From the NCBI RefSeq assembly GCF_002257695.2, contig NZ_CP155571.1: DNA of 64,000 bases, one strand, 5' to 3'. Under the pieces are notes generated by a model that had not been told where the DNA came from, made no database searches, and worked only from the letters and a program-made list of their open reading frames with translations. Position 1 is the first letter of the stretch. The number at the start of each line of letters is the position of its first letter. Below, in pieces: positions 51,409 through 60,055 of the stretch. The translations under genes and the position numbers were made by a program. Origin of the DNA: Sporomusa acidovorans. GTDB taxonomy: Bacteria > Bacillota > Negativicutes > Sporomusales > Sporomusaceae.

Positions 51409-53127
51409 TCAAAATAAATGATACAGCTGAGCTAACGGCAGTTTTTTTGCCGGCTTACAGGTAATTTTTTCCTGGTTGACGGTGACTTCATAAGTTTCCG
51501 GTGAAACGTCAATTGCCGGGGTGGCACAATTCAGTTTCATATCCTTTTTGCCGATCCGGCGGCAGTTTTTAACATACAGCACCTGTTTGTCAAGGTTGAG
51601 TTTGCCTTGAATCCCCGCATCAAAAGCAGCCTTAGAAACAAACGTGGCGCAGCAGGCATATTTTGCTTTGCCATGGGCGGCGAACATCGGGCGGTAAAAT
51701 ACCGGCTGCGTGGTGGGAATGGAAGCATTGGCCTCGCCCATCTTGGCCGCAATGATCATGCCGCCTTTGATCACCATGTCCGGTTTAACCCCAAAAAAGG
51801 CCGGGTGCCACAGGACCAGGTCAGCCATTTTCCCTACTTCCACCGAGCCGACATAATCGCTGATGCCGTGCGTAATCGCCGGATTAATCGTATACTTCGC
51901 CACATACCGTCTTGCCCGAAAATTATCGTTTCCCGATGCATCCTCAGGCAGCTTTCCCCGCTGATCTTTCATTTTCGAGGCTGTCTGCCAGGTACGGGTT
52001 ATGACCTCTCCCACCCGGCCCATCGCCTGGGAATCGGAGCTCATCATGCTGAAAACGCCCATATCATGCAAAACATCCTCAGCGGCAATGGTCTCGGGAC
52101 GAATCCGGGAATCGGCAAAGGCGATGTCCTCCGGAATACTTTTATCTAAATGATGACAGACCATCAGCATATCCAAATGCTCGTCGATGGTATTTACCGT
52201 AAACGGCATGGTGGGATTCGTCGAAGAAGGCAGCACATTCGGGAAGGCCGCCGCCTTGATAATATCCGGGGCATGGCCGCCGCCGGCCCCCTCCGTATGA
52301 TAGGTATGGATGGTCCGGCCTTTTAGCGCGGCAATCGTATCCTCCACGCAGCCGCCTTCATTGAGGGTATCGGTGTGAATGGCCACCTGCACATCCATTT
52401 CGTCGGCCACCTGTAAGCAATGATCAATAACCGCCGGCGTGGAACCCCAGTCTTCGTGAATTTTAAGTCCCATCGCACCAGCCGCAAGCTGTTCGCGCAG
52501 CGGCGCCTCGCTTGAGCAGTTGCCTTTGCCCAAAAATCCAAGATTCATGGGGTACTCTTCGGCGGCCTGCAGCATCCGGACGATATTCCACGGCCCGGGA
52601 GTGCAGGTAGTGGCATTGGTCCCGTCTGCCGGACCTGTACCGCCGCCGATCATGGTGGTGATCCCGCTGTACAGCGCGGTATCGATTTGTTGGGGACAAA
52701 TAAAGTGAATGTGCGAGTCAATGCCCCCGGCGGTAACAATAAGCCCTTCGGCGGCCAGTGCCTCGGTGGACGCTCCCACCGTCATTCCCGGCGTGACGCC
52801 GTCCATAATATCCGGATTGCCTGCCTTGCCGATTCCGGCGATCTTTCCGTCCTTAATACCGATATCGGCCTTATAAATACCGGTATAGTCCAGCACCAGG
52901 GCATTGGTCAGCACTAAATCCAAATCTCCGTCGGCACTCGTGGTATGAACCGACTGCCCCATGCCGTCACGGATGGTTTTGCCGCCGCCGAATTTTATTT
53001 CATCACCATAGGTTGTATAGTCCCTTTCCACTTCAATAACCAGACTGGTATCGGCAAGACGCACTTTATCGCCCACTGTGGGGCCGTACATCGCTGCATA
53101 CTTTTCACCCGGAATTTTAAAGCTCAT
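51409..53127 (-). CDS. ureC: Urease subunit alpha
   Basis: A 572-residue nickel amidohydrolase that hydrolyses urea. Active-site elements are all visible: HIHFICPQQ (first histidines), GLKIHEDWG with the carbamylated lysine, HTDTLNEGG, HTYHTEGAGGGHAPD, the mobile flap MVCHHLDK with its cysteine-histidine, and SSDSQAMGRVGE. Length is standard. It starts 11 bp inside the end of ureB (translational coupling). Confidence 0.98.
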   Translation of the reverse strand: MSFKIPGEKYAAMYGPTVGDKVRLADTSLVIEVERDYTTYGDEIKFGGGKTIRDGMGQSVHTTSADGDLDLVLTNALVLDYTGIYKADIGIKDGKIAGIGKAGNPDIMDGVTPGMTVGASTEALAAEGLIVTAGGIDSHIHFICPQQIDTALYSGITTMIGGGTGPADGTNATTCTPGPWNIVRMLQAAEEYPMNLGFLGKGNCSSEAPLREQLAAGAMGLKIHEDWGSTPAVIDHCLQVADEMDVQVAIHTDTLNEGGCVEDTIAALKGRTIHTYHTEGAGGGHAPDIIKAAAFPNVLPSSTNPTMPFTVNTIDEHLDMLMVCHHLDKSIPEDIAFADSRIRPETIAAEDVLHDMGVFSMMSSDSQAMGRVGEVITRTWQTASKMKDQRGKLPEDASGNDNFRARRYVAKYTINPAITHGISDYVGSVEVGKMADLVLWHPAFFGVKPDMVIKGGMIIAAKMGEANASIPTTQPVFYRPMFAAHGKAKYACCATFVSKAAFDAGIQGKLNLDKQVLYVKNCRRIGKKDMKLNCATPAIDVSPETYEVTVNQEKITCKPAKKLPLAQLYHLF

Positions 53128-53500
53128 TAACTTCGCCTCCTGTTAAAAAACCTTTAGCCTTGGCTGTTTCCAAGGCGGTTTTTCTTTGGGCGGGCAATTC
53201 GCCCACAGTTAGGTCATTCAATCCGTATACTCTTCTTTTTCCGCCCATTGCGGTAAGGGTTACCGTACTTTCTTCTCCCGGTTCAAAACGGACCGATGTT
53301 CCGGAGGGAATATCAAGGCGCATGCCATAAGCCGCCTCCCGGTCAAAGCACAGCAATTTGTTCACTTCAAAAAAATGATAATGAGAGCCCACCTGAATGG
53401 GACGGTCGCCTCTATTTTCCACAGTAACTGTCACTATTTGCCTGCCTTCATTCAGGACGATCTCCCGCTTGGCCGCAACGACTTCCCCAACTTTCATCAT
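53117..53500 (-). CDS. ureB: Urease subunit beta
   Basis: A 127-residue subunit with the typical VTVENRGDRPIQVGSHYHFF and the end-of-domain RFEPGEESTVTL, GGKRRVYGLNDL. Two ATGs (53500 and 53497) follow AAAGGAGAGG. Sits between ureA and ureC. Confidence 0.96.
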   Translation of the reverse strand: MMKVGEVVAAKREIVLNEGRQIVTVTVENRGDRPIQVGSHYHFFEVNKLLCFDREAAYGMRLDIPSGTSVRFEPGEESTVTLTAMGGKRRVYGLNDLTVGELPAQRKTALETAKAKGFLTGGEVNEL

Positions 53501-53534
53501 ACCATCCTCTCCTTTACCTGTTTTGACCAGCGGG

Positions 53535-53840
53535 TTAATTGGCTATCGGCCTGTGTACCGTCACCAGCTTGGTACCGTCAGGGAAAGTAGCCTCAACCTG
53601 CACTTCACTGACCATTTCCGGCACCCCTTCCATCACATCCTGTGCCGTTAAAAGCTTGGTACCCAAAAACATAAGTTCGGCAACATCTTTGCCGTCCCGG
53701 GCAAGTTCCAGCAATTCCGAGCTGATATACGCCACTGCCTCCACATAATTTAATTTAAGCCCCCGCGCGCGGCGCTGCTTGGCAAGTTCCCCTGCGCAAT
53801 GCAGCAGCAGTTTTTCCATTTCCCTGGGTGTCAGTTTCAA
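53535..53840 (-). CDS. ureA: Urease subunit gamma
   Basis: A 101-residue subunit from the TTG at 53840: LTPREMEKLLLHCAGELA, RRARGLKLNYVEAVAYIS and QVEATFPDGTKLVTVH. The open frame extends to 53888, but the TTG gives the exact family start and has GGGAGG eight bases upstream. It follows urtE by about 50 bp, so importer and enzyme form one operon. Confidence 0.95.
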   Translation of the reverse strand: MKLTPREMEKLLLHCAGELAKQRRARGLKLNYVEAVAYISSELLELARDGKDVAELMFLGTKLLTAQDVMEGVPEMVSEVQVEATFPDGTKLVTVHRPIAN

Positions 53841-53890
53841 CTTCCTTACCTCCCTTTCCGCTTTCCCGTATGTGCCGAAAAAAGACAATA

Positions 53891-54580
53891 TTAGATTGCT
53901 ATTTTCTTTTGGATTTCCTCCTGATTCAGATCTTCGACCCTACCTTCCAGCACAATGCGCCCTTTGTCCATCACATAATAATAATCGGAAACATCTGTCA
54001 CAAACTCCAAGTATTGTTCGACAATTAAAATCGTAATATCCCCTTCGCTTTTCAAGTACTTTATGACCCTGCCGATATCCTGGATAACCGAAGGCTGGAT
54101 TCCTTCCGTCGGTTCGTCCAGAATCAGCATTTTCGGCTTGGACACCAGCGCCCGGGCAATGGCAAGCTGCTGCTGCTGTCCGCCGCTTAATGCCCCGCCT
54201 TTACGTTTCAGCATGGTTTTTAATACCGGGAACAGCTCATAGGTTTGCTCAATTGCCCCTTTACCGCCGCTGACCTCTAGCCCAAGCAGCAGATTTTCCT
54301 CCACCGTCAACTGCGGAAAGATATCCCGGCCCTGGGGGACATAGCCGATACCCTGCCGTGCTCTTTGATAGCTTGGCCGTGAGATCATTTCACTGCCGTC
54401 AAACCGGATGCTGCCTTTAGGCGTAGCCACAAGCCCCATGATGCTTTTCAGAAAAGTGGATTTGCCGACGCCATTGCGTCCCAGGAGGCATACTACCTGC
54501 CCTTTGTCCACCTGCAAATTCACTTGATTCAGAATAATACTCTCTCCATAATAAGCCTCAAGTTCCGTGACGTTAAGCAT
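53891..54580 (-). CDS. urtE: Urea ABC transporter ATPase UrtE
   Basis: A 229-residue LivF-type ATPase: Walker A GRNGVGKST, LSGGQQQQLAIARAL, LILDEPTEGIQPSVI (the IQPS after Walker B is typical of UrtE) and LIVEQYLEFV. ATG 54580 overlaps urtD by eight bases. Confidence 0.95.
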   Translation of the reverse strand: MLNVTELEAYYGESIILNQVNLQVDKGQVVCLLGRNGVGKSTFLKSIMGLVATPKGSIRFDGSEMISRPSYQRARQGIGYVPQGRDIFPQLTVEENLLLGLEVSGGKGAIEQTYELFPVLKTMLKRKGGALSGGQQQQLAIARALVSKPKMLILDEPTEGIQPSVIQDIGRVIKYLKSEGDITILIVEQYLEFVTDVSDYYYVMDKGRIVLEGRVEDLNQEEIQKKIAI

Positions 54581-55328
54581 CCTGCTCCCCACCCCGTCCC
54601 AGATATACTTCGATCACTTTCTGGTTATGCTGCACTTCGGACATACTGCCTTCGTCCAGCACCATGCCTTCATGCAACACGGTAACCTTGCTCGCATAGT
54701 CCCGGACAAACTCCATATCATGCTCGACCACAATGATGGTGCAGTTCTTAGCAATTGTTTTTAAAAGTTCGCCTGTTTTTTGGGTTTCTACTCTTCCCAT
54801 ACCGGCAACCGGTTCATCCAGCAGCATGAGTTTCGGCTGCTGTGCCATCAACATGCCGATTTCCAACCACTGTTTTTCCCCGTGAGCCAGTGATCCGGCA
54901 TCTCTGTCCTTCTTTTCATACAGGCCGATGGTATTGAGCACATGGCCAATCAACTCTTCCTGCTCAGATGTAACGTTATGAAAAAGCGAAGAGCTTAAGG
55001 AACGGTCTTTTACGGCCGCAAGCTCCATATTGTCATAGACCGTAAGGCCGGTAAAAACGGAAGGCACCTGAAATTTTCGGCCAATGCCAATATTGACGAT
55101 TTGATTTTCCGAGTAATGCGTTACATCAACCCCGCCGGCAAACAGAATATTGCCGCTTTTGGGCTTAACCCGCCCGCAAATAGCATCAAGCAATGTGGTC
55201 TTGCCGGCGCCGTTCGGTCCGATAAAAAAATGAATTTCGCCTTTTTCCACACTGGTATTGACATTGTCAACCGCTTTAAAACCATCAAACGCCACCGTTA
55301 AATCCTGAATTTCCAAGACATTTTCCAT
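54573..55328 (-). CDS. urtD: Urea ABC transporter ATPase UrtD
   Basis: A 251-residue LivG-type ATPase: GPNGAGKTT, GIGRKFQVPSVFTGLTV (the UrtD RKFQ.P motif), LAHGEKQWLEIGMLM and LLDEPVAGM. It partners UrtE under the UrtBC permease. Confidence 0.95.
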   Translation of the reverse strand: MENVLEIQDLTVAFDGFKAVDNVNTSVEKGEIHFFIGPNGAGKTTLLDAICGRVKPKSGNILFAGGVDVTHYSENQIVNIGIGRKFQVPSVFTGLTVYDNMELAAVKDRSLSSSLFHNVTSEQEELIGHVLNTIGLYEKKDRDAGSLAHGEKQWLEIGMLMAQQPKLMLLDEPVAGMGRVETQKTGELLKTIAKNCTIIVVEHDMEFVRDYASKVTVLHEGMVLDEGSMSEVQHNQKVIEVYLGRGGEQDA

Positions 55329-55366
55329 AAAACAACACCACCTTTTGAAACTAAACTATCTGTTAT

Positions 55367-56455
55367 TTATTCAAGCACTCCGTTACTTTCCCGGTTGCCC
55401 GGCGTCCACCTTTGTTTGATTTTTTCCGCAGTTTGCTTCACCAAGCCAACGATGCCATACGGCATATACAGGACGACAACCACAAAGGCGATGCCGATAA
55501 AATACGACCAGATATCGGGGAAACTTTCGCTGACACCGCTTTTTAAGGCATTGACCAAAATGGCGCCAATAACCGCGCCGATTAAGGTTCCTTTGCCGCC
55601 GATCGCTACCCAGATAATCATTTCAATTGATGGCACGATGCCCATTTCTGCCGGGGAAATAATCCCGACCTGGGGAACATAGACGGCCCCCGCCATGCCG
55701 GCGAAAGCCGCCGATAAACAATAGACAAATACTTTGTAGCTGGTCGGGTTATAGCCGGAAAACCGCACCCGGTTCTCGCCGTCACGAATCGCCACCAGGA
55801 TTTTACCGATTCTGCGCTCTGTAAGAAACTTACATAACAAATAAGTGAAAACCAACAGAACCACAGCCACATAATACAGACCCAATTGCGTACTTTCTAA
55901 GGACAAAGGGAACCCAAACAGTCTTCTAAAATCGGTCAGCCCGTTGGTCCCGCCGGTATAGGCCTGCTGACCGACAAATAAAACAACGAAAATAATGGAT
56001 AACGCCTGCGAAAGAATCGAAAAATAAACGCCCTGAATCCGGTTTTTAAAGGTTAAATACCCCACAATAAAAGCAAGCAGGGTCGGCAGAACAATGGCCA
56101 TCACCAGCGAAAATAGGCCGCTATTAAATGGCGCCCAAAACCAGGGAAGAGTATTTAACCCGCTCCAGGACATAAAATCCGGTATCTTGTCAGGTGCCGC
56201 CGCCAGTTTTAAATACATCGCCATACAATAGGCACCCAGGCCAAAATAAACACCGTGGCCCATGCTTAATATTCCGGTATAGCCCCAGATAAGATCAAGC
56301 CCAATCGCCAAAATCGCATAGGCTACGAATTTTCCCAGCAGATTGACTCTAAACTCCGACAGGAATAACGGGGCCGAAAGCAGCAAGGCGGCAAGGATGA
56401 CAAAGCCTACTTTTTCTTGCGATTGGAGCTGTTTAAAAATGTTCAACAAATTCAC
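55367..56455 (-). CDS. urtC: Urea ABC transporter permease UrtC
   Basis: A 362-residue LivM-type permease with about nine helices, GYTGILSMGHGVYFGLGAYC, YTGGTNGLTDFRR and a coupling region AIRDGENRVRFSGYNP. It forms the urea channel with UrtB. Confidence 0.95.
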   Translation of the reverse strand: MNLLNIFKQLQSQEKVGFVILAALLLSAPLFLSEFRVNLLGKFVAYAILAIGLDLIWGYTGILSMGHGVYFGLGAYCMAMYLKLAAAPDKIPDFMSWSGLNTLPWFWAPFNSGLFSLVMAIVLPTLLAFIVGYLTFKNRIQGVYFSILSQALSIIFVVLFVGQQAYTGGTNGLTDFRRLFGFPLSLESTQLGLYYVAVVLLVFTYLLCKFLTERRIGKILVAIRDGENRVRFSGYNPTSYKVFVYCLSAAFAGMAGAVYVPQVGIISPAEMGIVPSIEMIIWVAIGGKGTLIGAVIGAILVNALKSGVSESFPDIWSYFIGIAFVVVVLYMPYGIVGLVKQTAEKIKQRWTPGNRESNGVLE

Positions 56456-56467
56456 CTCCCAATGCCA

Positions 56468-57376
56468 TTAACCTTGTTCATCAAGCGAACGGCTGTGGAT
56501 CGTAAACAAGCCTTTCGGTTTCCATTGCAAAAACAAAATAACCAGTAAAAATACCAGAACTTTTCCCCAAGAGGTATTGGTAAAAAACTCAAAGGTTGTA
56601 TTGGCAGTACCGATGACCAGGCCGCCTGCCACAATACCCCATAAAGTTCCCACGCCGCCTAATACGACAACCATAAAAGTGTCAACAATGTAAGCCGTCC
56701 CCAAAGTCGGTCCAATGGAGCCAATGAGCGACAAGGCGCAGCCCGCAACCCCGGCAAAGCCTGAACCAATCGCAAACGTATACGCATCAATCTTGCGGGC
56801 ATTAATCCCCAAACCGGCTGCCATATCCCGGTTTTGCATTACGGCCCGGATACGCCTGCCGGTCGTGGTTTTAAACAGCAGCCAGAAGATGCCGGCCAGA
56901 CATACTATCACCAAGCCGATAATAAATAACCGTTTGTAGGGAAACTGCAACCCCTGGATAATCAGTCCGCCGTTCAGCCAGGCCGGACTTCTTACATCCA
57001 CGTTAGGCGCCCCAAAGATGCTGCGGGCCAGTTGCTGCAGGATCAGACTCACGCCCCAGGTAGCCAGCATACTGTCAAGCGGCCTGCCGTACAGATGCTT
57101 GATCACTGTCTGTTCCAGGATCAGGCCCATCATGCCGGCAACAATAAAAGCGGCCGGAATAGCAAAAAAGAAATACGTATCAAAGAAAGCGGGCAGCTGT
57201 GCCGCAAAAAGATTATGCAGCAAAAAGGTAACATAGGCCCCAATCATAATGAACTCACCGTGGGCCATATTAATAACCTTCATTAACCCGAATGTAATAC
57301 CAAGCCCCAGTGCGGCCAGGATAAAAATCGAACTGACACTGATGCCGTTAAAAATTTGAATGATATAAGTATCCAT
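56468..57376 (-). CDS. urtB: Urea ABC transporter permease UrtB
   Basis: A 302-residue LivH-type permease: LAALGLGITFGLMKVINMAH, GEFIMIGAYVT, the coupling segment MQNRDMAAGLGINARKID and GGVGTLWGIVAGG. Thirteen bases before urtC. Confidence 0.95.
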   Translation of the reverse strand: MDTYIIQIFNGISVSSIFILAALGLGITFGLMKVINMAHGEFIMIGAYVTFLLHNLFAAQLPAFFDTYFFFAIPAAFIVAGMMGLILEQTVIKHLYGRPLDSMLATWGVSLILQQLARSIFGAPNVDVRSPAWLNGGLIIQGLQFPYKRLFIIGLVIVCLAGIFWLLFKTTTGRRIRAVMQNRDMAAGLGINARKIDAYTFAIGSGFAGVAGCALSLIGSIGPTLGTAYIVDTFMVVVLGGVGTLWGIVAGGLVIGTANTTFEFFTNTSWGKVLVFLLVILFLQWKPKGLFTIHSRSLDEQG

Positions 57377-57459
57377 GCGACCACCACCTTATAGCCGTTT
57401 TAGTGATAAACGGTACAGGCATCGTATATTAGCACCTGTACCGTTTACAACCTTTACTC

Positions 57460-58710
57460 TTACTGACTAATTGCCTTGGCCCAGTCATATCCCTTGAGGT
57501 ACGGATCGGGTTTAATGGTTTTGCCTGTGCTCCAAATTTCTTTAATCAAACCGTCCGGAGTCACTTCGCCAATGCGGACCGGTTTCCACAGGTGCTGATT
57601 TTCTCCTTCAATTTTCACCAAGCCCTCAGGAGCTTTAAATTCCAGTCCTTTAGCAGCTTCTTTCACTTTTTCGGTATCGGTCGTGCCCGCTTTCTTCACA
57701 GCCTCAGCCCACAGATAAACCTCAATATAAGCCGCTTCAATCGGATCGTCGGTTACACGGTCGGCACCGTATTTTGCTTTATATTTTTGCACAAAGCTTT
57801 TGTTTTCCGGAGTATCTGTTGTTTGATAGTAGTTCCAGGATACGAGATGTCCGGCCATGTTGTCGGCACCGATACCCCGTACTTCTTCCTCGGCAATACT
57901 TACCGATAATGTCGTCAGATCTTTGGAAGTAATGCCGGCATCCTTCAATTGTTTAAAGAAGGCCACATTGCTGTCACCGTTTAGCGTATTAAACACAACA
58001 TCCGGTTTGGCTGCCTTAATCTTATTAATAATTGTGGTATAGTCGGTATGTCCCAGCGGCGTATATTCTTCGGCAACCAGTTCGCCGCCCATAGCCTGCA
58101 GCTGCGCTTTGATTATCTTGTTGGCGGTTCTGGGGAATACATAGTCGGAACCAATCAGGAAGAATTTTTTGCCTTTATTCTTAAGCAGCCATTCTACAGC
58201 AGGAACAATCTGCTGATTCGGCGCGGCCCCTGTATAGAAAATGTTCGGTGATGCTTCCATGCCTTCGTACTGCACCGGATACCATAACAGCCCTTTATTA
58301 TCTTCAACAACCGGTAAGACGGCCTTGCGGCTGGCTGAAGTCCAACAGCCGAAGATGGTAGCCACTTTATCTTTCTGCAGCAATTTTTTCGCCTTCTCGG
58401 CAAAGGTTGCCGGATTGGAGGCACCGTCCTCCACCACCGGTTCGATTTTCTTACCAAGTACACCGCCTGCGGCATTAATCTCTTCGATAGCCATGAGTTC
58501 GGCATCTCTAACCGATACTTCACTAATGGCCATGGTGCCGCTCAGAGAATGAAGCACACCTACTTTGATGGTATCAGACCCCGCTTCCTTGGTTTGAGCC
58601 GCCTGTTTTGTTGATGCGCAACCTGCTAATATGCTTGAGAAAACAAATGTCGTCAGGATTAACCCTGCAGCAATGCGTTTGCGAAACTTTCTCCAAAGAC
58701 CATTTTTCAT
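57460..58710 (-). CDS. urtA: Urea ABC transporter substrate-binding lipoprotein UrtA
   Basis: A 416-residue binding protein. Lipoprotein signal with basic N-terminus and AGCAS lipobox (cysteine near residue 32). The mature domain has the UrtA hallmarks VGVLHSLSGTMAISEVSVRD, CWTSASRKAVLPVVE, LLWYPVQYEGMEASPNIFYT and YVFPRTANKI. It captures urea or short amides. ATG 58710 follows AAAGGTGG. First gene of the urt-ure operon. Confidence 0.96.
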   Translation of the reverse strand: MKNGLWRKFRKRIAAGLILTTFVFSSILAGCASTKQAAQTKEAGSDTIKVGVLHSLSGTMAISEVSVRDAELMAIEEINAAGGVLGKKIEPVVEDGASNPATFAEKAKKLLQKDKVATIFGCWTSASRKAVLPVVEDNKGLLWYPVQYEGMEASPNIFYTGAAPNQQIVPAVEWLLKNKGKKFFLIGSDYVFPRTANKIIKAQLQAMGGELVAEEYTPLGHTDYTTIINKIKAAKPDVVFNTLNGDSNVAFFKQLKDAGITSKDLTTLSVSIAEEEVRGIGADNMAGHLVSWNYYQTTDTPENKSFVQKYKAKYGADRVTDDPIEAAYIEVYLWAEAVKKAGTTDTEKVKEAAKGLEFKAPEGLVKIEGENQHLWKPVRIGEVTPDGLIKEIWSTGKTIKPDPYLKGYDWAKAISQ

Positions 58711-58790
58711 ATGATTGCCACCTTTCACCTAAACTTGTTAACATAGTCTAGCTACAACCATGTTAGCCATTGGCAGAAGCGCGCTCAATT

Positions 58791-58842
58791 TCAAAATAAA
58801 AAACGCTATGACGAATATCTGTTACGATATCCGTTCACAGCG
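58791..58842 (-). terminator. Terminator between the two-component genes and urtA
   Basis: CGCTGTGAACGGATATC pairs with GATATTCGTCATAGCG (imperfect), followed on the minus strand by TTTTTTATTTT. It lies about 115 bp after the response-regulator stop and 80 bp before urtA, so the urt operon needs its own promoter or read-through. Confidence 0.82.
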
Positions 58843-58955
58843 CCTGTGCTGATTTATTGAAACTGCCAATGTTTAATTTAATTATATTATAGCAATCTTG
58901 CCGCGAGGAGAAAACATCACAATTGTGCAATTTTGCCTTATAAAAATGCACATTA

Positions 58956-60041
58956 TTATAATCCTTGTTTTCTAAATTCCAAAGGCGTCATGCCGCTGTA
59001 CTGTTTAAATAAGCGGCAAAAATAATCAATGCTGCTATAACCAAGCTTTTCACTCACTTCATAGTTTTTGTACTCGCCGGTACGCAAGAGGCATTTTGCA
59101 TGTTCCATTTTGACCTTCGTCACATAATCGGTAAAATTATAGCCAATCCGCTGTTTGAATAATTTTCCCAGATAGCTTTTGGTAACATGAACTTCGGCGG
59201 CAATATTCTCTAAGGTAATATCTTTTTCCACATGCGTTAGGACATACTCACAGGTTTTCTTAATAATCCCGTCCGTATGATGCAGTTCATATTTTCTGAT
59301 TACCGCCAGCATCTCGCCTAGCTTCTCCAGAAAAGCCTCTCTCACTGCGTCTATGGTCTGCTTTTGGCCGTCCGCCTCAGGAAAGACCAACTCTCCGATC
59401 TTTGCCAGCCAGGGAAACTGCCGGTAAATTTCGTCTCGGCTATTTACAAGCAGCTTCTCAAGTACCAGTTTGATTTTTAACACATCCGCTTGTCCAAAGG
59501 CTTTGCAGACTTCCCCAAAAACACTATCCGCCTCCTGCAGCAGTTCCCGGTCACCGGCCAGCAGCAGGGCTAACAGCCGTTTTTCCCCTTTCTCCGGATA
59601 ACAGAGGGCAAGACTTTCCGCCAGCAGCCTTTTTTCCTCTTCCATACGTAAAGAAGCTTGCCGCTTTTCATCCAGGTGTTTTCCGACTCTTGCCAGCATG
59701 TCACTTAAAATGTCATCATCCACCGGTTTGGTCATATAGTCGAAAACTCCCAGCCGTATACCCTGCTGCGCATATTCAAAATCGGTATAAGTACTGAGCA
59801 GAATCAGACAGATATCGATCTTCCGCGCACGCAGTTCCTGCAAAAATTCTATGCCGTTCATGCCCTGCATCCTGATATCGGTAATGATTACATCAAATGT
59901 ATCGGCTGCCAGTCGTTTAAAGGCTTCCTTGCCATCGCAGGCTTCCCCGGCAATACAAAAGCCATAGTGCTCCCAATTCTTAAATCGTTTCAACATGTAT
60001 CTTACCGTTTTGTCATCATCCACCAATAATACCTTATACAT
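58956..60041 (-). CDS. Response regulator with AraC-type DNA-binding domain (YesN-like)
   Basis: A 361-residue regulator. Residues 1-125 form a receiver: KVLLVDDDKTVRYML, phospho-aspartate in DVIITDIRMQGMNG, and VFDYMTKPV. A helical linker follows, and residues about 255-358 hold the AraC double helix-turn-helix (NIAAEVHVTKSYLGKLFKQR, then VSEKLGYSSIDYFCRLFKQY and GMTPLEFR). It is paired with the hybrid kinase 15 bp upstream and immediately precedes the urea operon, so it is the likely activator of urtABCDE-ureABCEFGD. Confidence 0.92.
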   Translation of the reverse strand: MYKVLLVDDDKTVRYMLKRFKNWEHYGFCIAGEACDGKEAFKRLAADTFDVIITDIRMQGMNGIEFLQELRARKIDICLILLSTYTDFEYAQQGIRLGVFDYMTKPVDDDILSDMLARVGKHLDEKRQASLRMEEEKRLLAESLALCYPEKGEKRLLALLLAGDRELLQEADSVFGEVCKAFGQADVLKIKLVLEKLLVNSRDEIYRQFPWLAKIGELVFPEADGQKQTIDAVREAFLEKLGEMLAVIRKYELHHTDGIIKKTCEYVLTHVEKDITLENIAAEVHVTKSYLGKLFKQRIGYNFTDYVTKVKMEHAKCLLRTGEYKNYEVSEKLGYSSIDYFCRLFKQYSGMTPLEFRKQGL

Positions 60042-60055
60042 AAGATTCCCTCCAC

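Noticed and set aside
58729..58955. Possible riboswitch before urtA
   Set aside because: Only a terminator hairpin is visible, and it is explained as the end of the two-component operon; no known aptamer motif was found.
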